7,074 nt of DNA from Phycisphaerae bacterium (GTDB lineage: Bacteria > Planctomycetota > Phycisphaerae > JAAYCJ01). Position 1 is the stretch's first letter; each line of letters opens with the position of its first letter. Below are positions 1 to 6,129 of the stretch, piece after piece. The translations under genes were made by a program, and so were the position numbers. The notes beneath the pieces are model-generated. The model was not told the origin of the DNA, did no database searches, and saw only the letters and a program-made list of their open reading frames with translations. The stretch spans positions 1 through 7,074 of the forward strand of contig JAAZAW010000259.1 in assembly GCA_012514125.1 (NCBI GenBank), in the 5' to 3' direction.

Positions 1-1686
1 ATCCACCTCCGCCATCTGCCCTTCGATCGTCGCTTTCAGGTCTTCATTGATCCGATGAATCTCGTCAGGCCGATTCAAACTCCGCCACAAATCCAGCACC
101 AGACGATTTTCCGCCCGATTCTGTTCCGCCGGCGTCAACGTCGCACGATCCTGATAAAGCCATTCCAACTGCTCGTGAGCACTAAGTTCAATCGCCTTCA
201 CCTGTTTCTTCGCATCCGCAATTTTCGCGATCAAATCCTCTTCGATCGTCGTCGCAGGGGCGCTCGTTGTCGTCGGCTGAATGGGATTTTCTTCCGCCGA
301 TTCCTCCCGGGTCGATTCTTCCTTTGGCATTATTTCAAGATGTTCCTCCAGCATCGAAATCTGTTTCTGGAGCCTGACATACTTCTCATAGGACTCCGGC
401 TGAAGATTCTTCACCGCAATTTCAACCGCGTTTTCCAGCAAATACTGGTTCTGCTTGAGTGTTTCCTGGTTCATCGCGATCTTCAACAACGTCTCTGCCG
501 GTATAATGTTCCCCACGCTCTTCCACCACTGATCCCCGTTCGGAGCATACCAGTTCACGATCAACTTGCCCTCGCGCGTCAGCGGAATATCCACCCGCCC
601 CGTCTGCCCCGTCGGAAGCAGCAGGCTGTCTTTTGCAGGCTCGGCGTTCATCTCGCCTTCCAGCGTAATCGTTTGAGGATAAATCTTCACCCGATTCGCC
701 GTCACCTGCCAATGCCGGCAAATCCCCGCCATCGCCAATTGACGAAAAATCATCTTATCATACGTGCCCAATAAATGGACCCCGAGAATCTTCCCGTCCG
801 AATCAGGTTCGAAGTTCACAAACCCTACATCCGAGCAACGCTCCGCCAACAGCGAGATCGGAAGTTCCATCTGCGTATTCCACCCCAACGATTTAAGCGA
901 CGGCCAATGCCCCCCGTTCGCAATCATCCATCCCGCGTTGCCCGCCTTATAGCGAAGATATTGATACGCCCTCGCCTGGTCATACGCCCGCTCGATTCCA
1001 GTCAGGGCTTCTGTCTGCGTCAGCCAGTTCGCCCCAAGAATCTTCTTCGCAAGCTCGAACTTCTCGATACCGGGATTGATCGATAGTTCCATCGTCACCC
1101 GCTGTCGTATCGCCAGTTTTCGTGTCGGCGAAGATACCGCTTCAACCGCCTCGATCCCCATTCCCGTCTTTTCCGCCAGCGTCTCGACTCCCAGCGTCAA
1201 ATCGGAAACCAGCAGATCGAAAATCTCGCGATTTGCCGGAATCTCATTGAAATAACATGACAAAATCGTCCGTCCATGTCGCTGGCACGCCCGGGCCAGC
1301 GATTCATCTTCCCCGAAATCAGCAAACGAATCGTTCTCTTCCGATCCCAGCGATGTCTCGCCGCGAACCTTCGAAAAAACAAGGTCCACCAGCACTTCCT
1401 TGCTGTTCATCTTCCCCAGCAGGTTCACCATCTGTGCCAAATACGTCCGAGGCCAGGGCCGTTGACCGACACTCGAGAGTGACCCGTCATCAATCGCCAC
1501 AACGCATATCGCTCTGCTATCTCTGATGCCCCGGTCAAAGTGTCGAAATCGAAGGTCCAGCGTCAACGACTCAAGCCCAAGCCGTTCATAAACTCCATAG
1601 TAAAAACCAACGCTCGTCGCCAGGGTCCCAAGCAACCCCAGTAATATCGCAATCAGCTTAACTCGAAATGATCGTAATGGCTTCAT
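1..1686 (-). CDS. CHASE2-domain membrane sensor protein, C-terminal part missing (runs off left edge)
   Basis: The minus-strand frame is open from an ATG at 1686 to the window edge: 562 codons without a stop, so the end is not seen. Residues 1-10 are basic and 11-33 form one hydrophobic membrane segment. CHASE2 landmarks follow: a DLRFRHFD stretch (44-51), CVVAIDDGSL (61-70), GQRPWPR (74-80), VDLVFSK (100-106), then NFEPDSDGKI (291-300) and IPLTREGKLIVNW (367-379). CHASE2 is an extracytoplasmic ligand-sensing domain of bacterial membrane receptors, usually followed by three membrane helices and an adenylate cyclase, GGDEF or kinase domain. The output domain here would lie to the left and cannot be named. 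About 120 residues (roughly 150-272) and a charged, coiled-coil-like region (about 400-562, with a Pro/Thr-rich linker at 468-480) look like insertions. Upstream, AGAGAA is only a weak ribosome-binding site. The CHASE2 call is fairly firm; ligand and output are unknown. Confidence 0.8.
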   Translation of the reverse strand, partial: MKPLRSFRVKLIAILLGLLGTLATSVGFYYGVYERLGLESLTLDLRFRHFDRGIRDSRAICVVAIDDGSLSSVGQRPWPRTYLAQMVNLLGKMNSKEVLVDLVFSKVRGETSLGSEENDSFADFGEDESLARACQRHGRTILSCYFNEIPANREIFDLLVSDLTLGVETLAEKTGMGIEAVEAVSSPTRKLAIRQRVTMELSINPGIEKFELAKKILGANWLTQTEALTGIERAYDQARAYQYLRYKAGNAGWMIANGGHWPSLKSLGWNTQMELPISLLAERCSDVGFVNFEPDSDGKILGVHLLGTYDKMIFRQLAMAGICRHWQVTANRVKIYPQTITLEGEMNAEPAKDSLLLPTGQTGRVDIPLTREGKLIVNWYAPNGDQWWKSVGNIIPAETLLKIAMNQETLKQNQYLLENAVEIAVKNLQPESYEKYVRLQKQISMLEEHLEIMPKEESTREESAEENPIQPTTTSAPATTIEEDLIAKIADAKKQVKAIELSAHEQLEWLYQDRATLTPAEQNRAENRLVLDLWRSLNRPDEIHRINEDLKATIEGQMAEVD

Positions 1687-1815
1687 CAATGTTCTCTATT
1701 TAGCGGGTCGTCTTTTCTTCTCAGACAAAAATCGATTCTTCCCTCTCCTGACTCCCTCGACTCTTCCAGATTTTCAGACTTCTTCGATTTTCTTCTTCCT
1801 CGTCCGTAAATCATC

Positions 1816-1848
1816 AAAGACCGGCAAGGCGAACCCAAGCCGGTCTTT
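1816..1848 (-). terminator. Stem-loop, probable intrinsic terminator of the upstream membrane-module operon
   Basis: A perfect 10-bp inverted repeat, AAAGACCGGC with GCCGGTCTTT, encloses 13 nt. On the minus strand the loop can fold further into GG-TTCG-CC, giving an apical UUCG tetraloop. The A-run before the stem and T-run after it are typical of terminators that work in both directions. The minus-strand T-tract is short (TTT then GATGATTT); the plus-strand one is TTTT. It lies about 200 nt past the stop of the HTH membrane gene and 130 nt before the CHASE2 start, so it probably separates these transcription units. The poor U-tract leaves some doubt. Confidence 0.5.
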
Positions 1849-2013
1849 TCACAAAGGATCATTGATTCAAATTTTCTTTTTCAGTCACGGATTGAATTTT
1901 CGTCGTTTATCGGTTTTTCTCCTAAGCCGCATTTTCATCAATTGCATCTCACTTCGCAGCTTAAGCTTTCTCTTACTTTCTTTCTCTTCTCAGCGTCCTG
2001 GCGATTCAAACTC

Positions 2014-2041
2014 TTCCAACTTCCAACTTCTAACTTCTAAC
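2014..2041. repeat. Heptamer tandem repeat, four units
   Basis: The plus strand has TTCCAAC twice followed by TTCTAAC twice, with no gaps. On the minus strand this reads GTTAGAA, GTTAGAA, GTTGGAA, GTTGGAA. The units differ at one position, and the variants are grouped rather than mixed, consistent with stepwise duplication. It lies 9 bp beyond the stop codon of the HTH membrane gene, in non-coding DNA. The length (28 bp) and period (7) are seen directly; any role is unknown. Confidence 0.75.
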
Positions 2042-2049
2042 CTCTTCTC

Positions 2050-2943
2050 TTACCCCACACTCTTCTTCCCCAGCAAATATCCGGCTCCCATACTCACCCC
2101 GGTAATCACCACCGCAGCGATCACCCAGATCAGCATATTCGACGCCAGCCAACTGACAAACCCCGGCACCGCCCCGGCAATCAAAGTCGTCGCCACCATC
2201 CCGGAAATTCCCAGTAAAATCAATGCCGCCACCAGCAGCCCGTTAAACATGCCCGCCAGCGGGTCCACAACTTCCAGCACCATCACCCGCTGCATCGGAA
2301 CCGCAGGCTCTGCCACATCTTCAAACGCTTCTTCTTTCACGGCCTCTTCGCTCGTCCCGACTCCCGTGCCGCCCGGAATACCCTTGCGGTTAGGCTGGGT
2401 TTCATCGCCCGAATAAATCTCATCCAGAAGCTCCGCGCCCAGCGAAGTATCGTCGCTCTCTCGCGTCATATCCAACAGCCCCGATCCGCTCGTCCCTTCA
2501 ATCGAAAGCTCATCGTTAAGCGACGGCGCGATCTGCGTCTTAGCCATCGGGTCCGCGTCCAACCCCGTCAGTTCGTCTTCGTCGAACACGCTCACGCCCG
2601 CAGGTGTAATCACTGTGTCTTCCTTCGAACTCTTAAGCGGAGTAAAATGCCCCGTCTCTTCCAGCGAAATCACATCACCGCTGCCGCTGTCCGACGAATC
2701 CACAGGTGTCAGCTCGATCGCGGATTCGCTCCCCATATCCGTCGAACTCGCGTCCAGATCACTGCTCGAAATCGAAGGATTGATCTCCGCCGCCAGGGCA
2801 TCGATCTCCGCCACTTTGTATTTGGGTTCGCCTTCGATCCGAAACTCCCGGATTCGGCTTTCACGAACCAGGTTCGAAAGCTCCTCTGCCGTTAATGCCA
2901 GTTTCTTCATCGCCTCTTCTTGCGTGTAATGTTCTTTTGCCAT
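2050..2943 (-). CDS. Membrane-anchored helix-turn-helix protein with acidic linker and two C-terminal TM helices
   Basis: The 297-residue product has three parts. Residues about 4-52 resemble a MerR/excisionase-type helix-turn-helix (YTQEEAMKKL, then ELSNLVRESRIREFR, then YKVAEIDALA). Residues 53-220 are Ser/Asp/Glu-rich and probably disordered, with a more ordered island at 153-177 (GSGLLDMTRESDD, TSLGAELLDEIY). Residues about 233-257 and 269-292 are two hydrophobic helices joined by a short loop, ending in a basic GKKSVG tail. This suggests a cytoplasmic N-terminus on a membrane hairpin. The start is supported by AGGAG six bases before the ATG. It is second in a two-gene unit, 28 bp after the small anchored protein. 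I recall similar proteins as uncharacterised 'helix-turn-helix' entries in Planctomycetota. The module might bind DNA or a protein partner; no function is known to me. Confidence 0.85.
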   Translation of the reverse strand: MAKEHYTQEEAMKKLALTAEELSNLVRESRIREFRIEGEPKYKVAEIDALAAEINPSISSSDLDASSTDMGSESAIELTPVDSSDSGSGDVISLEETGHFTPLKSSKEDTVITPAGVSVFDEDELTGLDADPMAKTQIAPSLNDELSIEGTSGSGLLDMTRESDDTSLGAELLDEIYSGDETQPNRKGIPGGTGVGTSEEAVKEEAFEDVAEPAVPMQRVMVLEVVDPLAGMFNGLLVAALILLGISGMVATTLIAGAVPGFVSWLASNMLIWVIAAVVITGVSMGAGYLLGKKSVG

Positions 2944-2949
2944 CGTGCT

Positions 2950-2969
2950 CTCCTGTCGCCTGCGGCGAC
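2950..2969 (-). promoter_or_regulatory. Intercistronic hairpin abutting the Shine-Dalgarno of the HTH membrane gene
   Basis: On the minus strand GTCGCC-GCA-GGCGAC (2969-2955) forms a 6-bp GC-rich stem with a 3-nt loop, immediately followed by AGGAG (2954-2950) and, six bases later, the ATG. The hairpin begins two bases after the stop of the preceding gene, so it fills most of the 28-bp spacer. Ribosomes ending the first gene would melt it, which would suit translational coupling, but that role is inferred. Confidence 0.45.
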
Positions 2970-2971
2970 TA

Positions 2972-3409
2972 TTAATTCTGCATATCCATCGGCCTGGTTG
3001 CCGCCGATTCCTGTGCCCTCTGTTGCTGGGACGCTACAAGCTCCGCGATCTCGGACGGCGTCGGTGGGGCGTTGTTGTAATCCTCCAGGTACCGATCGTA
3101 AATCCAGTTCCTGGCCGCCAGTAACTTGAGCTGGTTTCCAGCTTTGCGATACTGATAAACCCAAAGTGTCCCTGCGTCAACGTCCACCATCATGATCCCG
3201 TAAACATCCTTCTCGATCTGTCCCGTAAACGCCATGATGCCGCCGGTCTCGCTTCGACTAAAATTCTGGGCCCAAGCCTGCTGATTTAAGAAGGAATCGG
3301 GTCTCGCAAAAAATAAACCCATCGACAAACCCAGAGCAAAAAGGGAAAAACCAAAAAATAATCTATGGGCCGTTTCCGATCCGCTCCTGTGTTGTCCCTG
3401 ATCCGCCAT
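2972..3409 (-). CDS. Small single-pass membrane-anchored protein of unknown function
   Basis: The 145-residue product has a polar N-terminus (1-15), one hydrophobic segment (about 17-35, LFFGFSLFALGLSMGLFF) that is an uncleaved anchor or a signal peptide, then an apparently exported domain. Residues 56-106 alternate short hydrophobic strands (GGIMAFTGQI, YGIMMVDVD, TLWVYQY, LKLLAARNWI), suggesting a small beta-rich fold. A helical stretch (DRYLEDYNNAPPTPSEIAELV, 105-125) and a Gln/Ala-rich tail follow. There is no lipobox and no catalytic motif I recognise. The start has AAAGG about nine bases upstream and a good promoter before that. It is first in a unit with the HTH membrane gene. I recall homologues as hypothetical proteins in planctomycetes, often with a conserved AARxWIYDRYLE-like stretch, but could not check this. 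Confidence 0.8.
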   Translation of the reverse strand: MADQGQHRSGSETAHRLFFGFSLFALGLSMGLFFARPDSFLNQQAWAQNFSRSETGGIMAFTGQIEKDVYGIMMVDVDAGTLWVYQYRKAGNQLKLLAARNWIYDRYLEDYNNAPPTPSEIAELVASQQQRAQESAATRPMDMQN

Positions 3410-3452
3410 TTTGTTTTACCTTTGATCGCGATTACAGTTATGAATATTTTAC

Positions 3453-3480
3453 ATTATATCGAACCAATCGTCGCCGACAA
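3453..3480 (-). promoter_or_regulatory. Sigma-70-like promoter for the two-gene membrane module
   Basis: On the minus strand TTGTCG (3480-3475) and a perfect TATAAT (3458-3453) are separated by 16 bp. Transcription would start near 3446, leaving a leader of about 37 nt with AAAGG before the ATG at 3409. It lies in a non-coding gap just upstream of the first gene of the module. The -35 element matches the consensus at only four of six positions. Confidence 0.55.
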
Positions 3481-3521
3481 GTCCCAACTTGGTTGTTTTT
3501 ACCAAATCTTCTGGGATCGTC

Positions 3522-3544
3522 CTGGAATCGGAGAAAAATTCCAG
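3522..3544. repeat. Short inverted repeat in the gap after rlmN
   Basis: CTGGAAT and ATTCCAG form a perfect 7-bp dyad around a 9-nt spacer. It lies between the end of rlmN (3636) and the promoter of the next unit. No T-run follows on either strand, so it is not a convincing intrinsic terminator; it could be an operator or a chance pairing. Confidence 0.35.
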
Positions 3545-3635
3545 CCGACTCGACTCGAACCGATCAGCCAAATGTCCCAAAGAGATATGCATGGTTGATT
3601 GAATTTAAAGATGATAAAATCTTCGGTCGCTGAGC

Positions 3636-4697
3636 CTATTGCGATCCAACTAAATGCCGTTTTCGTAATTGCCCGCAGGCTGCTTCAATATCCTGTCCCC
3701 GGCTTGCGCGGAGGTGGGCGTTGGCTCCCAGGTCTTTGAGCTGTTTAAGAAAATGAGTCACCACCTGCGGTGAAGGGGGCTGGTATTTTCCACTCGTCGG
3801 ATTGTAAACGATCAAATTGACGTTGGCTCGAACTTTTCGGGCAATTTTCGCCAGCCGCTGGGCATCCGACAGGTTGCAATTGATATCCTTGAGGAGAAGA
3901 TACTCCAGTGTCACTTCTCTGCCCGTCCAGTCGAAATAATCCACCACCGCGTCGATGACCTTATCGAGGGTGTATTGCTTCGCCAGCGGAATCAATTCTT
4001 CGCGGATTTTCTGGTCCACCACGTGAAGCGACAACGCCAGGTTGAATTGTAATCCTTCGCGTCCGAGCTGGCGAATACGGTCCGGAATGCCCACCGTGGA
4101 AATCGTCATCTTTCGCGCTCCAATATTAAACCCCCAGTCCGAATTGATAATCCGGATCGCCTTGATCAAGGCATCGTAATTGAGCAAAGGCTCGCCCATG
4201 CCCATGAAAACGATATGGCTGACTCGTTCTTTTAAAAGATCAGCCTGGGTTTGAAGCTGTAAAAATTGTTCCACGATTTGACCTGCGCTCATATTGCCGG
4301 TGAAGGGGCCCTGACCCGTGGCGCAAAACGCGCATTTCACCGGACAGCCGAACTGGGTCGAAAGGCAGGCGGTTAGATGTTCTTTCGCCGGAATCAGCAC
4401 GGCTTCAACCTGATGATTCTGACTGAATTCCAGGAGATATTTCGTCGTGCCGTCCCGGCTTTCGTGTTTGGCGAGAAGTTTTGAATCGAGGATGTAGAAT
4501 TTCTCCGCCAGTTCGGTGCGAAGCGCTTTGCTCAGATTGCTCATCTGTGAAAAATCGTACACTCGCCGACGGTAAATCCACTGAAAAATCTGACCCGCCC
4601 GGTACGCCGGTCCTTTGATGTCCGCAATTTTTTCCGAAAGCTCTTCCTGCGTCAAATCCATAATATATTCTTTAGGCGATATTTTTTCGATCATCAT
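3636..4697 (-). CDS. rlmN: 23S rRNA (adenine(2503)-C(2))-methyltransferase RlmN, radical SAM
   Basis: RlmN uses radical SAM chemistry to methylate C2 of A2503 in the peptidyl-transferase centre of 23S rRNA; the E. coli enzyme also modifies A37 of some tRNAs. The 353-residue length is normal. The N-terminal accessory domain includes PAYRAGQIFQWIY (30-42). The [4Fe-4S] cysteines are C118, C122 and C125 in FGCPVKCAFCATG. GMGEP at 166-170 is the SAM-binding motif of the family. C341 in DIEAACGQL matches the catalytic, methyl-carrying cysteine near the C-terminus (C355 in E. coli). All key residues are present. The gene starts 14 bp after the deacylase stop with AAGAAG as a weak ribosome-binding site, so it is probably in the same operon. 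Two successive ATG codons (4697, 4694) leave the exact start open. RlmN is favoured over its paralogue Cfr by overall similarity and housekeeping context. Confidence 0.96.
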   Translation of the reverse strand: MMIEKISPKEYIMDLTQEELSEKIADIKGPAYRAGQIFQWIYRRRVYDFSQMSNLSKALRTELAEKFYILDSKLLAKHESRDGTTKYLLEFSQNHQVEAVLIPAKEHLTACLSTQFGCPVKCAFCATGQGPFTGNMSAGQIVEQFLQLQTQADLLKERVSHIVFMGMGEPLLNYDALIKAIRIINSDWGFNIGARKMTISTVGIPDRIRQLGREGLQFNLALSLHVVDQKIREELIPLAKQYTLDKVIDAVVDYFDWTGREVTLEYLLLKDINCNLSDAQRLAKIARKVRANVNLIVYNPTSGKYQPPSPQVVTHFLKQLKDLGANAHLRASRGQDIEAACGQLRKRHLVGSQ

Positions 4698-4711
4698 CGT
4701 CTTCTTTGTTT

Positions 4712-5887
4712 CTAAATTATAGCCTGGCCGAAAAATCGCAGCAGAATTTCGGCTGACTGGTAAAGTTGCTCGAGTTCCAGAAATTCATCCTTGCTGTGAG
4801 CCTGGGCGATATTGCCGGGGCCGAAAACCACACACTGGGCGCCAATTCGGGTAAACGGGCTTGCATCCGTCATGAACGGCAGTCCCACAGGCTGATTTTC
4901 GCCGGTGACCTGCTCGCAGGCATGTAACAGTTGACGGACAAAGGGTAAGTGGGGATCAGTCTGGAGAGGAAGTTTGTTGTCGGCACAGCATAATTTGGCA
5001 TTAACATTTTTACTTGGCCGAAGATCATCAATAATCTGTTGAATATCGTTCAGGATCATTTGTGAATTTTGTTCGGGCAGATATCGAATGTCCATTGTTG
5101 CCTCGCAGCGGTCGGGAATGATGTTATATCGATTGCCGCTTTGGATGATCGTCACCACCGCGGTGCCCGAACCGAGCAGGGGGTGGGTCGGTGCGGAATG
5201 TTTCGGGATCCACTGTTTTCGAAGTTGATCGATCAGGTCGCACATCTGATACAGGGCGTTATTTCCTTTTTCGGGGACCGAGGCATGGGTCGATATTCCC
5301 GAGGTCTGAAAATCCAGCACCATCGCGCCGCGATGCGTGACGGCGATTTGGTTCTGTGTCGGCTCACCGATGAGCATTTCATCGGCTGTGAAACCGTGAT
5401 TCGCCAGCCAGGAACTGCCGACACAGCCGTTTTCTTCGTCACAGGTGGCGAGAAACTGAATATCTTTTTCAAACGATTCATGCCGGGAAGCAATCTGGGC
5501 AAGCGTCCAGAGGAATACCGCCAGCGAACCTTTGGTGTCGCAGGTCCCTCTGCCGAAAATTTTTCCATCCGCTTCGACCGTTTTGAACGGATCGATCGTC
5601 ATTCCATCGATATTGACGGTGTCCATGTGGGCGCTGAGGACGAGTGTTTTTTTCTTCGGTTTATTATTTTGGTTGGGCCAGTATCCCCAGATATTGGGTC
5701 TGCCGTTCTCCATTTTCAGAATCCGACATTCCATCCCGATACGGCGGAGATAATTTTCGATGAATACAGCTATTTCCTTTTCAGGAATCTGGTCTTCGTT
5801 TTCCTGCCGATTGACACTGGGGATTGCAACAAGTTGTTTAAGCAGCTCAAGCAGTTCGTTTTTTTTTCGGTGATCTAACGGAAACAT
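4712..5887 (-). CDS. M20-family metallo-deacylase, ArgE/DapE type (probable acetylornithine deacetylase)
   Basis: The 391-residue length fits M20 di-zinc amidohydrolases. Metal and catalytic positions are all present: HMDTV with H87 and D89, GRGTCDTKG with bridging D117, DEENG with general base E151 and ligand E152, GEPT with E175, and AQAHSKDEF with H364. H201 in STHASVPEKG begins the lid/dimerisation domain (about 185-300). The GPGNIAQAHSKDEFLELEQL-like ending resembles acetylornithine deacetylases, which hydrolyse N-acetylornithine to ornithine in arginine synthesis. Succinyl-diaminopimelate desuccinylase or another acyl-amino-acid deacylase remains possible, and no arginine or lysine gene is adjacent, so I give no symbol. 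There is no signal peptide, so the enzyme is cytoplasmic. AAGGA nine bases upstream supports the start. It is the first gene of a probable unit with rlmN. Confidence 0.88.
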   Translation of the reverse strand: MFPLDHRKKNELLELLKQLVAIPSVNRQENEDQIPEKEIAVFIENYLRRIGMECRILKMENGRPNIWGYWPNQNNKPKKKTLVLSAHMDTVNIDGMTIDPFKTVEADGKIFGRGTCDTKGSLAVFLWTLAQIASRHESFEKDIQFLATCDEENGCVGSSWLANHGFTADEMLIGEPTQNQIAVTHRGAMVLDFQTSGISTHASVPEKGNNALYQMCDLIDQLRKQWIPKHSAPTHPLLGSGTAVVTIIQSGNRYNIIPDRCEATMDIRYLPEQNSQMILNDIQQIIDDLRPSKNVNAKLCCADNKLPLQTDPHLPFVRQLLHACEQVTGENQPVGLPFMTDASPFTRIGAQCVVFGPGNIAQAHSKDEFLELEQLYQSAEILLRFFGQAII

Positions 5888-5930
5888 AATAAGTAGTCCT
5901 TAATTATAATGACTGTTTCGATGGCCTTTA

Positions 5931-5959
5931 ATTTTACCGTGTCGCGGTCTGTTTTGGAA
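5931..5959 (-). promoter_or_regulatory. Possible promoter for the deacylase-rlmN unit
   Basis: On the minus strand TTCCAA (5959-5954) and TAAAAT (5936-5931) are 17 bp apart. Transcription from about 5924 would give a leader of roughly 37 nt that includes the AAGGA site at 5901-5897. The -10 is good but the -35 matches poorly. A perfect TATAAT nearer the gene (5908-5903) fits worse, because a start from it would remove the ribosome-binding site. Confidence 0.33.
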
Positions 5960-5980
5960 GCATCAAGATGACGCGCATGA

Positions 5981-6001
5981 TAAATGAACTTTATTCATTA
6001 A
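5981..6001. promoter_or_regulatory. AT-rich dyad, operator candidate, similar to an ArgR box
   Basis: AATGAA-CTTTA-TTCATT is a perfect 6-bp dyad with a 5-nt centre; one further pair, T5981 with A6001, follows a mismatch. It lies in the divergent region, about 20 bp upstream of the possible -35 of the deacylase gene. Known ARG boxes have TGAAT and ATTCA half-sites in an 18-bp palindrome. This one has TGAA and TTCA but is one base shorter, so the match is imperfect. No ArgR gene is in the window. Confidence 0.35.
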
Positions 6002-6129
6002 GATATTTTCAGAAAACATGAGGATTTTTGTTGCAAAATATGTTTCTATATGGATTTATTCAAGGTTAAAGGGATTAAAGTCCGAATAAAAAAGTGGCTA
6101 AATTTGTCTTCGATAAAGGTTAAAAATGC

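Larger units (their letters stand above)
1687..2049. other. Non-coding stretch, pyrimidine-rich on the plus strand
   Basis: This 363-bp gap lies between the stop of the HTH membrane gene and the start of the CHASE2 gene. It holds a strong stem-loop (1816-1848) and a four-unit heptamer repeat (2014-2041). The 1720-1800 part is strikingly rich in TCTTC-type pyrimidine runs on the plus strand, which makes the minus-strand transcript purine-rich. I found no convincing sigma-70 promoter for the CHASE2 gene: the nearest pairing, TTGTCT with TAAATA, has a 20-nt spacer. A plus-strand open frame through here has low-complexity Ser/Leu/Phe composition and continues antisense to a real gene, so I do not call it. 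Confidence 0.6.

Noticed and set aside
55..774. Long plus-strand open frame of 239 codons
   Set aside because: It is exactly antisense, in codon register, to the CHASE2 gene. Its translation is Arg/Leu/Phe/His-rich without domain character, as expected for the reverse complement of a GC-biased gene.
1862..2416. Plus-strand open frame of 184 codons across the gap and into the HTH gene
   Set aside because: The first third is low-complexity Ser/Leu/Phe from the pyrimidine-rich gap and heptamers; the rest is antisense to the TM and linker part of a well-supported gene.
3540..3580. GGTTCGAGTC on the minus strand, like a tRNA T-arm
   Set aside because: The flanking bases do not form a five-pair T-stem around the TTCGAGT loop, and no acceptor, D or anticodon arm can be built.
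3440..3598. Possible 52-codon plus-strand gene in the gap after rlmN
   Set aside because: There is no ribosome-binding site and no recognisable sequence, and the region holds the minus-strand promoter of the neighbouring unit.
3606..3624. AAGAT/ATCTT hairpin after rlmN as terminator
   Set aside because: The stem is only five pairs, mostly A-T, and the following minus-strand tail is TTTAAATTC rather than a T-run.
5069..5878. Plus-strand open frame of 269 codons
   Set aside because: It lies wholly antisense to the M20 deacylase, which has all its catalytic motifs; no ribosome-binding site or recognisable domain supports the antisense frame.
5903..5908. Perfect minus-strand TATAAT near the deacylase start
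   Set aside because: A transcript from it would begin at about 5896, downstream of the AAGGA ribosome-binding site, and the -35 at 17 bp is poor.
6062..6124. AAGGTTAAA occurring twice, 54 bp apart, upstream of the SPOR lipoprotein
   Set aside because: Nine bases in an AT-rich region can recur by chance, and the second copy is partly the ribosome-binding site.
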